Shown here: positions 17,999 through 26,210 of the stretch, one piece after another
How the letters are laid out: the number at the start of each line of letters is the position of its first letter
How positions within the stretch are numbered: the stretch's first letter is position 1
DNA from: Hymenobacter sp. CRA2
GTDB taxonomy: Bacteria > Bacteroidota > Bacteroidia > Cytophagales > Hymenobacteraceae
Assembly: GCF_002007105.1 (NCBI RefSeq)
Contig: NZ_MVBC01000001.1
Span: 62,001-126,000 of the forward strand
Reading direction: 5' to 3'
Length of the DNA stretch: 64,000 nucleotides
Program-made: the position numbers and the translations under genes
The notes under the pieces: model-generated
The model's database searches: none
What the model saw: only the letters and a program-made list of their open reading frames with translations
What the model was told of the DNA's origin: nothing

Positions 17999-18994
17999 AT
18001 GAAAGTAGCCGTTGTTGGCGCCACCGGTCTCGTAGGTGGCGAGATGCTGAAAGTGCTCGAGGAGCGCAACTTCCCCGTAACCGAACTCCTGCCCGTAGCC
18101 TCCGAGAAATCAGTGGGCCAGCTCATCACTTTTAAGGGCAAACAGTACCCCGTGGTGAGCATGGACGACGCCATCCGGGCGCAGCCGGCCATTGCTATTT
18201 TCTCGGCTGGCGGCTCGGTGAGCAAGGAGCAGGCGCCGCGTTTCGCCGAAGTGGGCACGGTGGTTATCGACAACTCCTCGGCCTGGCGCATGGACCCCTC
18301 GAAGAAGCTGGTGGTGCCCGAAGTCAACGCTCAGGTGCTCACGGCGGAGGATAAAATCATTGCCAATCCCAACTGCTCGACCATTCAGATGGTGGTGGCC
18401 CTCAGCAAACTGCACGAAGCCTACAAGGTGGAGCGCGTGGTGGTGAGTACCTACCAGAGCGTGACGGGCACCGGCAAGAAAGCCGTGGACCAGCTTATGC
18501 AGGAGCGTGCCGGCGGCGAAGTCACCTCGCAGGCCTACCCCCACCGCATCGACCTGAACGTGCTGCCGCACATCGACGTGTTCGAGGACAACGGCTACAC
18601 CAAGGAGGAGATGAAAATGGTGAAGGAGACCAAGAAAATCATGGGCGACGACACCATCCGCGTGACGGCCACCACCGTGCGCATCCCGGTGATGGGCGGC
18701 CACTCGGAGGCGGTAAACGTGGAATTTGCCAAGGACTTCGACCTGGCCGAGGTGCGCCGGCTGCTGGAAAGCACCGAGGGCGTGGAGGTGGTCGACGACC
18801 CGGCCAACAACAAGTACCCCATGCCCAAGGACGCCCACGGCAAGGACGCCGTGCTGGTGGGCCGCCTGCGCCGCGACGAATCGCAGCCGAACACCCTGAA
18901 CATGTGGGTAGTAGCCGACAACCTGCGCAAGGGCGCCGCTACCAACGCCGTGCAGATTGCCGAATACCTGCTGAAGCAGGGGCTGATCAAGTAA
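17999..18994 (+). CDS. asd: Aspartate-semialdehyde dehydrogenase
   Basis: A 331-residue cytoplasmic enzyme converting aspartyl phosphate to aspartate semialdehyde with NADPH, the branch point to lysine/diaminopimelate, threonine and methionine. The nucleotide-binding start is MKVAVVGATGLVGGEML; the catalytic cysteine lies in NPNCSTIQ (~residue 125) and the substrate-binding histidine in VMGGHSEAVNVEF (~232). SAGGSVS and TYQSVTGTGK are further family motifs. Length is normal. ATG 17999 follows TTTTAACCAATTTTGC, a likely promoter end. It is a single-gene unit with a terminator directly after it. Confidence 0.96.
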   Translation: MKVAVVGATGLVGGEMLKVLEERNFPVTELLPVASEKSVGQLITFKGKQYPVVSMDDAIRAQPAIAIFSAGGSVSKEQAPRFAEVGTVVIDNSSAWRMDPSKKLVVPEVNAQVLTAEDKIIANPNCSTIQMVVALSKLHEAYKVERVVVSTYQSVTGTGKKAVDQLMQERAGGEVTSQAYPHRIDLNVLPHIDVFEDNGYTKEEMKMVKETKKIMGDDTIRVTATTVRIPVMGGHSEAVNVEFAKDFDLAEVRRLLESTEGVEVVDDPANNKYPMPKDAHGKDAVLVGRLRRDESQPNTLNMWVVADNLRKGAATNAVQIAEYLLKQGLIK

Positions 18995-19013
18995 CGCCCC
19001 GGCTTCGCGCCAA

Positions 19014-19054
19014 AAAAGGCCCGGGCCCGCCGATATACGGCGACCCGGGCTTTA
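19014..19054 (+). terminator. Terminator after asd
   Basis: A GC-rich hairpin (AAAG, CCCGGG and CGCCG pairing with CGGCG, CCCGGG and CTTT around ATATA) followed by TTTATTTTT, 20 bases after the asd stop. Its T run overlaps the -7 box of the next gene. Confidence 0.75.
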
Positions 19055-19060
19055 TTTTTG
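19053..19060 (+). promoter_or_regulatory. Exact -7 box TATTTTTG, five bases before start codon
   Basis: A perfect TAnnTTTG match. The ATG of the TonB-C protein begins at 19066, so initiation about seven bases downstream of the box would give a message with little or no 5' leader. The box also rules out the longer reading of that gene. Confidence 0.55.
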
Positions 19061-19065
19061 TGGCT

Positions 19066-20214
19066 ATGCTATTCCCCCGGTTCTTATTCAGCGGTGCCAG
19101 CTTATTACTCGCAGCCACTGCCCTTGGTCAATCCCCTAGCCCGGCTACGGCGCCCAAAACCGCTACCGCCGCCTACACCTTCGCGGAGCAAATGCCGAAA
19201 TTCCACGGCGGCGGGGCCGATTCGGCGCTGGCCTACCTGCGCCGGCACATGGAGTACCCGGCCGAAGCCGTGGCCCAGCGCCTCGAAGGGCGGGTATTCG
19301 TGAGCTTCATCGTCAATGCTGCCGGCGCCGTGGAGCAGGCGCAGGTGGTGAAAGGCAGCCAGCCCTTGCTCGACGCGGAAGCGCTGCGGGCCGTGCAGGC
19401 CATGCCCGCCTGGGAGCCGGGCCGCCAAAACGGGCGGCCCGTAAGCGTGGTGCAGACATTGCCCATTCTCTTCCGCTTGCCGACCGTACAGCCCTTGCTC
19501 ACCAGCCCGCGCCCGGCCACGCAGGTGCATATGCCCCGCCCCGTGGGTGGGCAGGCGGCGTTGGAGCAGCATGTAAAAACCAAACTCCCCTACCCCGAAG
19601 CGGCCCGGCAGGCCCAGGCCTCGGCCCTGGTCTTCGTGCGCGTCGACGTGGATTCGCTGGGGCAGGTCACCGGCACGCGCCTTATGACGCTGATGCACGA
19701 CAAGCAGACGCCTAAAGGCCAGGCTGCGCAAGCCAAGCAGCTACAGCAGGAACTCACCGACGCGGCCCTCGCCGGCCTGCGCACGGGCCTCACCTGGCAA
19801 CCCGGCCAGCGCAACAGCCAGCCGGTGCGCAGCAACGCACTGGTGCCGGTGCTCTTCGACGGCAAAGCCGGCACGGTGGGCCTGCTACCCCAGCTGCGGC
19901 TGTTTCCCGATGAGCTGCCCGCTGTGGAAGGCGGCAACGCATCGTTCGCGCAGTTCCTGGCTCAGAACATCCGCTACCCGGCCGACGCGCTACGGGCGCG
20001 CATGCAGGGCAAAGTACTGATGCTGTTCGAAGTCAGCGAGACCGGGCGAGTGGAAAACCCGCTGATTATTCAGTCGGTGTATCCGTCCATCGATGCCGAA
20101 GCCCTGCGCGTGGCCGCGCAGCTGCCGCCCATGCACCCGGCTCTGGAGCAGGGCCGCCCGGTACGCAGCTTCTTCGTGGCGCCCATTACCTTCTCCCTCA
20201 AACCTTCGCGCTAA
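19066..20214 (+). CDS. Exported protein with three TonB C-terminal-like domains
   Basis: A 382-residue protein: signal peptide MLFPRFLFSGASLLLAATALGQ, then three TonB-C-like units. Unit one (~45-143) has MEYPAEAVAQRLEGRVFVSFIV and ends with a GRPVSVVQTLPILF strand. Unit two (~160-275) is longer, with LPYPEAARQAQASALVFVRVDV. Unit three (~290-380) has IRYPADALRARMQGKVLMLFEV. Energy transducer TonB normally has one such domain behind a membrane anchor and a proline-rich spacer; neither is present here. It may instead be a periplasmic adaptor binding TonB boxes or a related scaffold. No ExbB/ExbD is nearby. Confidence 0.8.
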   Translation: MLFPRFLFSGASLLLAATALGQSPSPATAPKTATAAYTFAEQMPKFHGGGADSALAYLRRHMEYPAEAVAQRLEGRVFVSFIVNAAGAVEQAQVVKGSQPLLDAEALRAVQAMPAWEPGRQNGRPVSVVQTLPILFRLPTVQPLLTSPRPATQVHMPRPVGGQAALEQHVKTKLPYPEAARQAQASALVFVRVDVDSLGQVTGTRLMTLMHDKQTPKGQAAQAKQLQQELTDAALAGLRTGLTWQPGQRNSQPVRSNALVPVLFDGKAGTVGLLPQLRLFPDELPAVEGGNASFAQFLAQNIRYPADALRARMQGKVLMLFEVSETGRVENPLIIQSVYPSIDAEALRVAAQLPPMHPALEQGRPVRSFFVAPITFSLKPSR

Positions 20215-20307
20215 GCCCCGCCTAGCTGGTCGTTTGGTTGTGAGAGGTTTTTCGGCTATTCTAGGTGCCGCATTTAAGTTGATTTCCCACTTTATCCGCT
20301 GTTTATC

Positions 20308-22467
20308 ATGTCGGCTGCGCTCTATCCCGCTGGCCCCGCCCACGTTCCGGCCGATCTGGCCAAACCGTCCGGCCGCTACCGTCTGTTGGTGACGGCCACG
20401 TTGCTCAGCATCGTGCTGTTTCTGGCTGTGTACGTGGCCATGGTGGCCGGCAGCATCAAGCTGTTCGTTTGGGTGGCCACGTTCCGCTTCGAGAGCTACA
20501 GCTTCTGGGGCCTGATTTTTCACCTGGCGCTGGCCATAGCGGCGCTGATGCTCACGGCCTTCCTGCTGAAGTTCGCATTCAAGTGGAACAAGGACGAGGA
20601 CGACAAGCGCCTGCGCTTAGTGCCGGAGTCGCACCCCGAGCTGGTGGCCTTTATCGAGCAGCTGTGCACCGAAACCGGCGCGCCGCGGCCCAAGCACATC
20701 TACCTCACGCCCGACGTCAACGCGGCCGTGTTTTACCAGCACCCGCTGCTGAGCCTGGTGTGGCCCGCGCGCAAAAGCCTGCTCATCGGCGCCGGGCTGG
20801 TCAATGCACTGACGCTGTCGGAGTTTAAGGCCGTGCTGGCCCACGAGTTCGGGCACTTCGCCCAGCGCAGCATGCGCCTGGGCAGCTACGTGTACACGGC
20901 CAACCGCCTGTTGCACGATATGGTATTCGGACGCGACAAGTGGGACGAGCTGCTGGCCGAGTGGCGCCGGCTCGATTTGCGCGTGTCGGCCGTGGCCTGG
21001 GGCCTCACGGGCATGGTGTGGCTGGTGCGCCAGGCGCTGGCGCTGGCCTACCGCGGCGTGAACCTGGTGCACGCGTCGCTCTCGCGCGAAATGGAGTTCC
21101 AGGCCGACCGCGTGGCTGTGCAGGTGGCCGGCTCCGATGCCATCGTGAATGCCCTGTACCAGATCAACCGCGCCAGCTGGGCTTACCAGACCTCGCTGGG
21201 GCAGCTGGGCACCGCGCTGGAGCACAATCTGGTGTCGGACGATGTGTACTACCACCAGCAGCTGCGCCTGGCCGACTGCCCGCCCGCGCCGCCGGCCTTC
21301 CGCCACGCGGCCGCGGAGGCCTTAGCCCAGCCCGCCCAGCTCTTCACCGCCGAGGAGGTGACAACCAAGGCTGAAATGTACGCCAGCCACCCGGCCGATT
21401 ACCTACGTGAGCAATCAGCCAAGCAGCCCTACGTGGCCGCTCCGGCCGATGACCGGTCGCCGTGGCTGCTGTTTCAGCGGCCTGAGGAAGTGCGCCAGCT
21501 CGTCACCCGCAAGCTGTACCCAGACAGCGCCGCCAAGCATCCCGTACGGCCCGCCGCCGAGGTAGAAGAGTTCCTGGCCGCCGAAACCGCCGAGCTGACT
21601 TACGACGAGGCCTACGCCGAGACCTACGACGTGCGCGTAATCAGCCTTATTGAACCGGAACAGCTGGACGCGCTGGCAGCCAAACTACCCGCCGACTGCG
21701 ACCTGCTGGCCCTGCGCCAGGAGCTCTACGGCCCCGAGTTGCGCCAGCGCATGGAAGCCCACCAAAGCCGCAAAAACGATTTGGCCAAGCTGGCGCTGTT
21801 CATCAGCGGCGAGGCCCGCGAGGCCACTTTCACCGTCGACGGGGTAAGCTACCCGGCTGCCCAGGCCCGGGAAGTAGCCAAGAAACTGGAGGCCGAAGAA
21901 TCGGCGCACAAGCTGTGGCTCAGCGAGTTTGACGAGCGTTGCGCCGGGCTGCACTGGCGCCTGCTGGCCGGGCAACCGGAGCGCCGCGCCGCCTGGCAGG
22001 CCCGCTACGCGCTGCAACTGCACCTGCGCCTGGGCATCCTGCTCACGAGTGAGGCGCTGCAGCAGCTGCAGCAATTGGTAGATGGCATCATGGCGGCCGG
22101 GCAGGTGCAGCCCAACCAGGTGAATCACTACGTCACGCAGTTTGAGCAGCTGCGCCAGCGCCTGCTCGGGCTTATCACCACGGCCCGCAGCACCACGCTG
22201 CTGCCGCTGCGCCACCTGGAAGACCTGGCCACCGTCGCCGATTTCGTGATGCGCGACCTGCACTTTCCCACCGCCGCTGTGCTCTCAGGCGACTGGCTCA
22301 ACGGCTTCGGCCACGTGCTCGAAGTGACGCTGGACCGCTACCGCCGCCTGTACTACAAGAACCTGGGCGTGGTGCTGCGACTGCAGGAAGAAGCCGCCGC
22401 AGAGCACGCGGCTACGGCAACTCCCATTGTGGCGGCAGTACCTGAAGCAACTGTAGCTGCTGACTGA
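20308..22467 (+). CDS. M48-family membrane metallopeptidase (HtpX/Ste24-like)
   Basis: 719 residues. Two or three hydrophobic segments span ~27-90, followed by a cytosolic- or periplasm-facing protease domain with the zinc motif HEFGHF at ~178 (FKAVLAHEFGHFAQRSMRLG) and the third-ligand region EMEFQADRVAVQVAGSDA at ~262. M48 enzymes act in membrane-protein quality control. The C-terminal ~380 residues are helical, acidic and without a recognised domain, making it more than twice the size of HtpX. No regulatory partner is adjacent. A GTCAT-type palindrome follows. Confidence 0.85.
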   Translation: MSAALYPAGPAHVPADLAKPSGRYRLLVTATLLSIVLFLAVYVAMVAGSIKLFVWVATFRFESYSFWGLIFHLALAIAALMLTAFLLKFAFKWNKDEDDKRLRLVPESHPELVAFIEQLCTETGAPRPKHIYLTPDVNAAVFYQHPLLSLVWPARKSLLIGAGLVNALTLSEFKAVLAHEFGHFAQRSMRLGSYVYTANRLLHDMVFGRDKWDELLAEWRRLDLRVSAVAWGLTGMVWLVRQALALAYRGVNLVHASLSREMEFQADRVAVQVAGSDAIVNALYQINRASWAYQTSLGQLGTALEHNLVSDDVYYHQQLRLADCPPAPPAFRHAAAEALAQPAQLFTAEEVTTKAEMYASHPADYLREQSAKQPYVAAPADDRSPWLLFQRPEEVRQLVTRKLYPDSAAKHPVRPAAEVEEFLAAETAELTYDEAYAETYDVRVISLIEPEQLDALAAKLPADCDLLALRQELYGPELRQRMEAHQSRKNDLAKLALFISGEAREATFTVDGVSYPAAQAREVAKKLEAEESAHKLWLSEFDERCAGLHWRLLAGQPERRAAWQARYALQLHLRLGILLTSEALQQLQQLVDGIMAAGQVQPNQVNHYVTQFEQLRQRLLGLITTARSTTLLPLRHLEDLATVADFVMRDLHFPTAAVLSGDWLNGFGHVLEVTLDRYRRLYYKNLGVVLRLQEEAAAEHAATATPIVAAVPEATVAAD

Positions 22468-22483
22468 GCCGTTTCTTTTCCGT

Positions 22484-22583
22484 CTGTCATCCTGACGAAG
22501 AAAGGACCTTATCACTGCTGAACGACCGTCGTTGTTACGACTCGTTCACGCGTGGCAAGGTCCTTTCTTCGTCAGGATGACAG
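22484..22583. repeat. 100-base nested palindrome, GTCAT-type intergenic repeat
   Basis: Perfect 27-base outer arms (22484-22510 and 22557-22583, starting CTGTCATCCTGACGAAG). An inner stem pairs GAACGA/GTCGT with ACGACTCGTTC around TGTT. The element at 29339-29423 is homologous along its length. It lies between convergent genes and may terminate both. Confidence 0.8.
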
Positions 22584-22619
22584 CCGATTTTTATGCTTTC
22601 TGCTCCCGGCAGGGTGCTT

Positions 22620-23381
22620 TTATTCCTGGCCGAACACACGCCCGGCGAAGTCCAGCACGGCGCGGCGCGTGACTTCCGGTTTTTCGAAGAAGCCCACGTG
22701 GCCCACATTCTCCAGAATGAGCACGTGGCTTTCGGCCGGCAGGCTGATCTGCGGCAGCAGGCTGTCCACCGTCACGGCCACATCTTCCTTGCCGATAATG
22801 AACTGCACCGGGAAGCGGGCGTGACGCAGCACCTCGGTACGGTCGGGGCGGGCCTTCATGGCTTTCAGGCCACCGATGATGCTGTCCTGCGGCGTGGCCT
22901 TGCCCAGCTCTTCCAGAAAGCACCGCTCATCGATGAGGTTTTCGCGGTTAGAGGGCGCAAACAGCGGCCGCACGAAGGAATCCATGAACTTCTCCACGCC
23001 GTGGCGCTGCACGAAGTCGATGTTTTTGTCGCGGTTGGCTTTGCGCTCCTCCGTATCGGGCAGGGCCGTGGAGTGAAACAGGCTCAGGCCGGCCACCATG
23101 TTGGGGTAGCGTTCGGCAAAAGCCAGGGCCACGTAGCCGCCCATGCTGTGGCACACGAACACGGCCCGCTCCACGCCGCGCTGGCGCAGGTAATCGGCCA
23201 GGTAGCGTGCCTGGGCTTCCATGGAGTAGTCGCGGATGTCGTGCACGTTGGTGCCGAAGCCGAGCAGATTGGGTGTCACGAGGCGGTACTCGTCGGGGAA
23301 GTCGCGGGTAAAGGCGGTCCAGACTTCGCGGCTTTCGGCAAAACCGTGCAGCAGCACGATGGTGGGTTGGGCGGTGCTCAT
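22620..23381 (-). CDS. Alpha/beta hydrolase
   Basis: A 253-residue cytoplasmic enzyme with the alpha/beta-hydrolase fold. The oxyanion region is VLLHGFAESREVW, the nucleophile elbow is VCHSMGGYVAL (serine ~97), the acid is probably the Asp of IIGKEDVAV, and the catalytic histidine is in NVGHVGFFEKPE near the C-terminus. Esterase, lactonase or dehalogenase activity cannot be distinguished. The start at 23381 follows an exact -7 box. Confidence 0.9.
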   Translation of the reverse strand: MSTAQPTIVLLHGFAESREVWTAFTRDFPDEYRLVTPNLLGFGTNVHDIRDYSMEAQARYLADYLRQRGVERAVFVCHSMGGYVALAFAERYPNMVAGLSLFHSTALPDTEERKANRDKNIDFVQRHGVEKFMDSFVRPLFAPSNRENLIDERCFLEELGKATPQDSIIGGLKAMKARPDRTEVLRHARFPVQFIIGKEDVAVTVDSLLPQISLPAESHVLILENVGHVGFFEKPEVTRRAVLDFAGRVFGQE

Positions 23382-23412
23382 GGCGGCGTAACGGGGGCAG
23401 GTAACAGGATAG

Positions 23413-23420
23413 CAAAGCTA
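23413..23420 (-). promoter_or_regulatory. Exact -7 box TAGCTTTG for the hydrolase gene
   Basis: On the minus strand this reads TAGCTTTG, a perfect TAnnTTTG match 31 bases before the hydrolase ATG at 23381. No convincing -33 TTTG is visible at the expected distance. Confidence 0.5.
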
Positions 23421-23552
23421 CGCGTTGCGGCGGGTTGCCGCCGCGCCCCGGCATACCAAGGAACTGGCTGCGGCGTTGTCGGGCTATATTTCCTTGGGGC
23501 CGCGTAGCTTCGCCCGGGCGGCGTACGTATGCAGGCCGCTTACCTCCCGTTT

Positions 23553-25424
23553 ATGCCTCAACTTCTTCCCCGCCTGGGCCTCGGCCTGCTGTTCGCCACT
23601 GCGGCCACGCCCCTGCTGGCCCAGACGCCCACCGATACCGCCCGCACCACCGCCGCGCCGGCTCCCGTGGCCGCCCCCGCCCCGGTAGAGGGGCCGGCCG
23701 TGGCCGTTCCGGCCGCGCCTTTGGTCATTACTTCCACGCCCGCTCCCGCCCGCATCGACGTCACGGAGCCCAAAACCCGGCTGCAGGCGCCGGTGTACGT
23801 CCCACTCGATGCGGATGTGTACCGCGTCATCGACCGGTACGCCATCAAGTACGGGCCCGACTCGCTGGGCGACATTCACACCTCGAACCGGCCCTACAAC
23901 CGCGCCGCCGTGGCCCGGCTGGCCGAGCGCGCCGGCCGCGACTCCGTCTCGGTGCAGCCCAGCCTTTCGCGGGCCGACCGCTTCAACCTGCGCTACCTGC
24001 AGCAGGACAACTGGCAGTACGTCACCGACCCCACCGGGCAGGCCTTGAGCGTGAGCCGGCGGCCGGTGCTGAAGCACTTCTACCGCACCCCGACGGACCT
24101 GTACAGCGTCAACACGCCCGACTTTCAGCTGCGCGTGAACCCGGTGGTGAACTTCCAGGTGGGCAGCGGCGACGGTGGCATGCTCTACACCAACACCCGC
24201 GGCGCGCAAATCGAGGGCACCATCGACCAGCGGCTGGGCTTCTTTACCTACTTCACCGACACCCAGCAGCGGGTACCGGGGTACGTACAGGACCGCGTGG
24301 CCCGCGACAACGCCGTGCCCCACGAGGGCTACTGGAAATACTTTAAAAACCAGACCAACCAGCTGGACTTCCTCACGGCCCGCGGCTACATCACCTACGC
24401 AGCCACCAAGCATATCAACGTGCAGCTGGGCCACGACCGGAACTTCATCGGCAACGGCTACCGCTCGCTGATTCTGTCGGATTTTTCGGCGCCGTACTTC
24501 TTCCTGAAGCTGAACACGCGCGTCTGGAAGCTGAACTACCAGAACATCTTTGCCGAGCTGACCACGGAGCGTACGCGCCGCGGCGGCATCAACACCGACA
24601 CTGTCTTCCAGAAGAAGTACATGGCCTTCCACCACCTCAGCGTCGACATCACGCCGGGGCTGAACGTGGGGCTGTTCGAGACGACCATGTTCGGGCGCCG
24701 CAAGGGCCGCTTCGAGCTGCAGTACCTCAACCCCATCATCTTTTACCGCAGCGTAGAGCAGGCCATCGGCTCGGAGGACAACGCCATTCTGGGGGCCGAT
24801 TTCCGCTGGAACATCAAGCAGCGCGCGCAGATTTACGGCCAGCTGGTGCTCGATGAGCTGAAAGTGAGCGAAGTGCGGGCCGGCAAGGGCTGGTGGGCCA
24901 ACAAGCAGGCCTTCCAGCTCGGCGGCAAGTACATCGACGTGTTCGGCGTACGCAACCTGGACCTGCAGGTGGAATATAACTACATCCGCCCCTACACCTA
25001 CCAGCACGAGGACCTGTACCGCGCTTACGAGCACTACGGGCAGCCGCTGGCCCATCCCATCGGGGCCAATCTGTGGGAGCTGTTCGGGCAGCTGGCTTAC
25101 CAGCCCCTGCCCCGCCTAACGCTGGTGGGCAAGGCCTTTTACGCCGACTACGGCCGCGACGCGACCTTTGGCCGCCTCCTGAACTACGGCAACAACCCGC
25201 TGCTGCCCTACACCATCCGCGTGCAGGACTACGGCAACACCGTCGGCCAGGGAGATGCCGTGCAGCTGGTGCACGCCGACTTTACCGCCACCTGGCAGTT
25301 GCGCCCCAACCTGTGGATCGACGGCAAAGTCATTGCCCGTCACCAATCGGGCGGCGTTGGCACCAACGTTTATCCGTCCATTTCGCTGCGCTGGAACGCG
25401 GCCCAGCGCCTCTACGAATTCTAA
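23553..25424 (+). CDS. Wzi-like capsule-assembly outer-membrane barrel
   Basis: A 623-residue exported protein. After the signal peptide (LGLGLLFATAATPLLAQ) comes an alanine/proline-rich stretch (~25-75), then a long beta-barrel with HINVQLGHDRNFIGNGYRSL, FFLKLNTRVWKLNYQNIFAE and GKYIDVFGVRNLDLQVEYNYIRPYTY. This pattern matches the Bacteroidota branch of the capsule-assembly Wzi family (PF14052-like). Wzi of enterobacteria anchors capsular polysaccharide, but the Bacteroidota members are not well characterised and no capsule genes are adjacent. ATG 23529 is also possible and adds eight residues. Confidence 0.72.
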   Translation: MPQLLPRLGLGLLFATAATPLLAQTPTDTARTTAAPAPVAAPAPVEGPAVAVPAAPLVITSTPAPARIDVTEPKTRLQAPVYVPLDADVYRVIDRYAIKYGPDSLGDIHTSNRPYNRAAVARLAERAGRDSVSVQPSLSRADRFNLRYLQQDNWQYVTDPTGQALSVSRRPVLKHFYRTPTDLYSVNTPDFQLRVNPVVNFQVGSGDGGMLYTNTRGAQIEGTIDQRLGFFTYFTDTQQRVPGYVQDRVARDNAVPHEGYWKYFKNQTNQLDFLTARGYITYAATKHINVQLGHDRNFIGNGYRSLILSDFSAPYFFLKLNTRVWKLNYQNIFAELTTERTRRGGINTDTVFQKKYMAFHHLSVDITPGLNVGLFETTMFGRRKGRFELQYLNPIIFYRSVEQAIGSEDNAILGADFRWNIKQRAQIYGQLVLDELKVSEVRAGKGWWANKQAFQLGGKYIDVFGVRNLDLQVEYNYIRPYTYQHEDLYRAYEHYGQPLAHPIGANLWELFGQLAYQPLPRLTLVGKAFYADYGRDATFGRLLNYGNNPLLPYTIRVQDYGNTVGQGDAVQLVHADFTATWQLRPNLWIDGKVIARHQSGGVGTNVYPSISLRWNAAQRLYEF

Positions 25425-25451
25425 CGCCCTGCGCATTTCGGGCCGTCTGAT

Positions 25452-25492
25452 GTGGTGCTGCGACTCCCAAGTCGCGGCACCACTATTTTTGG
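25452..25492 (+). terminator. Terminator after Wzi-like gene
   Basis: A 14-bp stem with one G-U pair (GTGGTGCTGCGACT at 25452-25465 with 25470-25483), loop CCCA, followed by TATTTTT. Confidence 0.8.
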
Positions 25493-25559
25493 GCCGCAGT
25501 TGCTACTGAAGCCCGGCTCCGACTTGCATTGTTTCACTGCTATTCCATTCGCTCATTAC

Positions 25560-25919
25560 ATGACCGATACCCTCGCCACCGTTACGCTCTACCGCCCCGT
25601 CAACCAAGCCGAGCTTGACCTGATTGCCGCCGCCGACTGGCGGGCCTTCCCGCCGCGCCTGCCCGAGCAACCGATTTTTTACCCCGTCACCAACGAAGCC
25701 TACGCCGCCCAGATAGCCCGCGACTGGAACGTGCCCTACTACGGCGTAGGCTACGTGCTGCGTTTCGCCGTCGATGCGGCCTATGCCAGCCGCTTTCCGG
25801 TGCAAAACGTGGGCGGCCCCGAGCACGACGAGCTGTGGGTGCCCGCCGAAGACCTGGCCGAATTCAACCAGCACATCATCGGCCTGATTCAGGTCGCGCA
25901 GGAATTCCGGCGCGAGTAG
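25560..25919 (+). CDS. Small conserved hypothetical protein (sometimes labelled ADP-ribosylation/crystallin J1)
   Basis: 119 residues with no signal peptide or membrane helix: TLYRPVNQAELDLIAA, FPPRLPEQPIFYPVTNEAYA, ARDWNVPYYGVGYVLRF and HDELWVPAEDLAEFNQHIIG are conserved-looking blocks. From memory, similar small proteins in Bacteroidota are annotated 'ADP-ribosylation/crystallin J1', but no ADP-ribosylhydrolase motif is present, so the label carries little meaning. ATG 25560 is chosen because the preceding in-frame stretch overlaps the upstream terminator. Confidence 0.75.
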   Translation: MTDTLATVTLYRPVNQAELDLIAAADWRAFPPRLPEQPIFYPVTNEAYAAQIARDWNVPYYGVGYVLRFAVDAAYASRFPVQNVGGPEHDELWVPAEDLAEFNQHIIGLIQVAQEFRRE

Positions 25920-25960
25920 CTGGCCGATTATTCCTCATCAGCCTTTAAAGCTGTTTAAGA

Positions 25961-25993
25961 GCTGTCATCCTTCGCTGTGCTCAGGATGACAGC
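25961..25993. repeat. Short GTCAT-type palindrome
   Basis: Ten-base perfect arms (GCTGTCATCC and GGATGACAGC) around a 13-base loop. The outer sequence is the same as that of the longer repeats at 22484 and 29339, so this looks like a minimal member of the family. It lies 41 bases after the small hypothetical gene. Confidence 0.65.
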
Positions 25994-26065
25994 CCACTTC
26001 CAATAAGCAGACTTCCCAAACGGCTTCTCTAAGTAGCGCCGACGCAACGATACCTGCCGCGCACA

Positions 26066-26115
26066 AAACCGCCGCGCCCGACATCAACCGTGGTTGATGT
26101 CGGGCGCGGCGGTTT
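26066..26115. repeat. Perfect 50-base palindrome upstream of ABC transporter gene
   Basis: Two exact 24-base arms (26066-26089 and 26092-26115; outer part AAACCGCCGCGCCCG) separated by only GT. Its right arm ends in TTTCTTAG. It is 147 bases past the nearest upstream stop and beyond another palindrome, so a terminator role for that gene is not obvious. Confidence 0.7.
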
Positions 26116-26194
26116 CTTAGCAATGGGTTCCTGGGCCAGCTCGCTAAGGTATTTTGCCCCGCGCTGCGTCGGCCGGCGTAGCCCCGTCAGGGGT

Positions 26195-26202
26195 TACCTT
26201 TG
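26195..26202 (+). promoter_or_regulatory. Exact -7 box TACCTTTG, eight bases before start codon
   Basis: A perfect TAnnTTTG match directly upstream of ATG 26211. It lies inside what would otherwise be a longer in-frame reading from 26154, which fixes the start at 26211, and it implies a very short or absent 5' leader. Confidence 0.6.
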
Positions 26203-26210
26203 CAGTTCCG

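Noticed and set aside
23484-25055. 523-codon minus-strand open frame
   Set aside because: Antisense to the Wzi-like barrel gene and without any recognisable domain.
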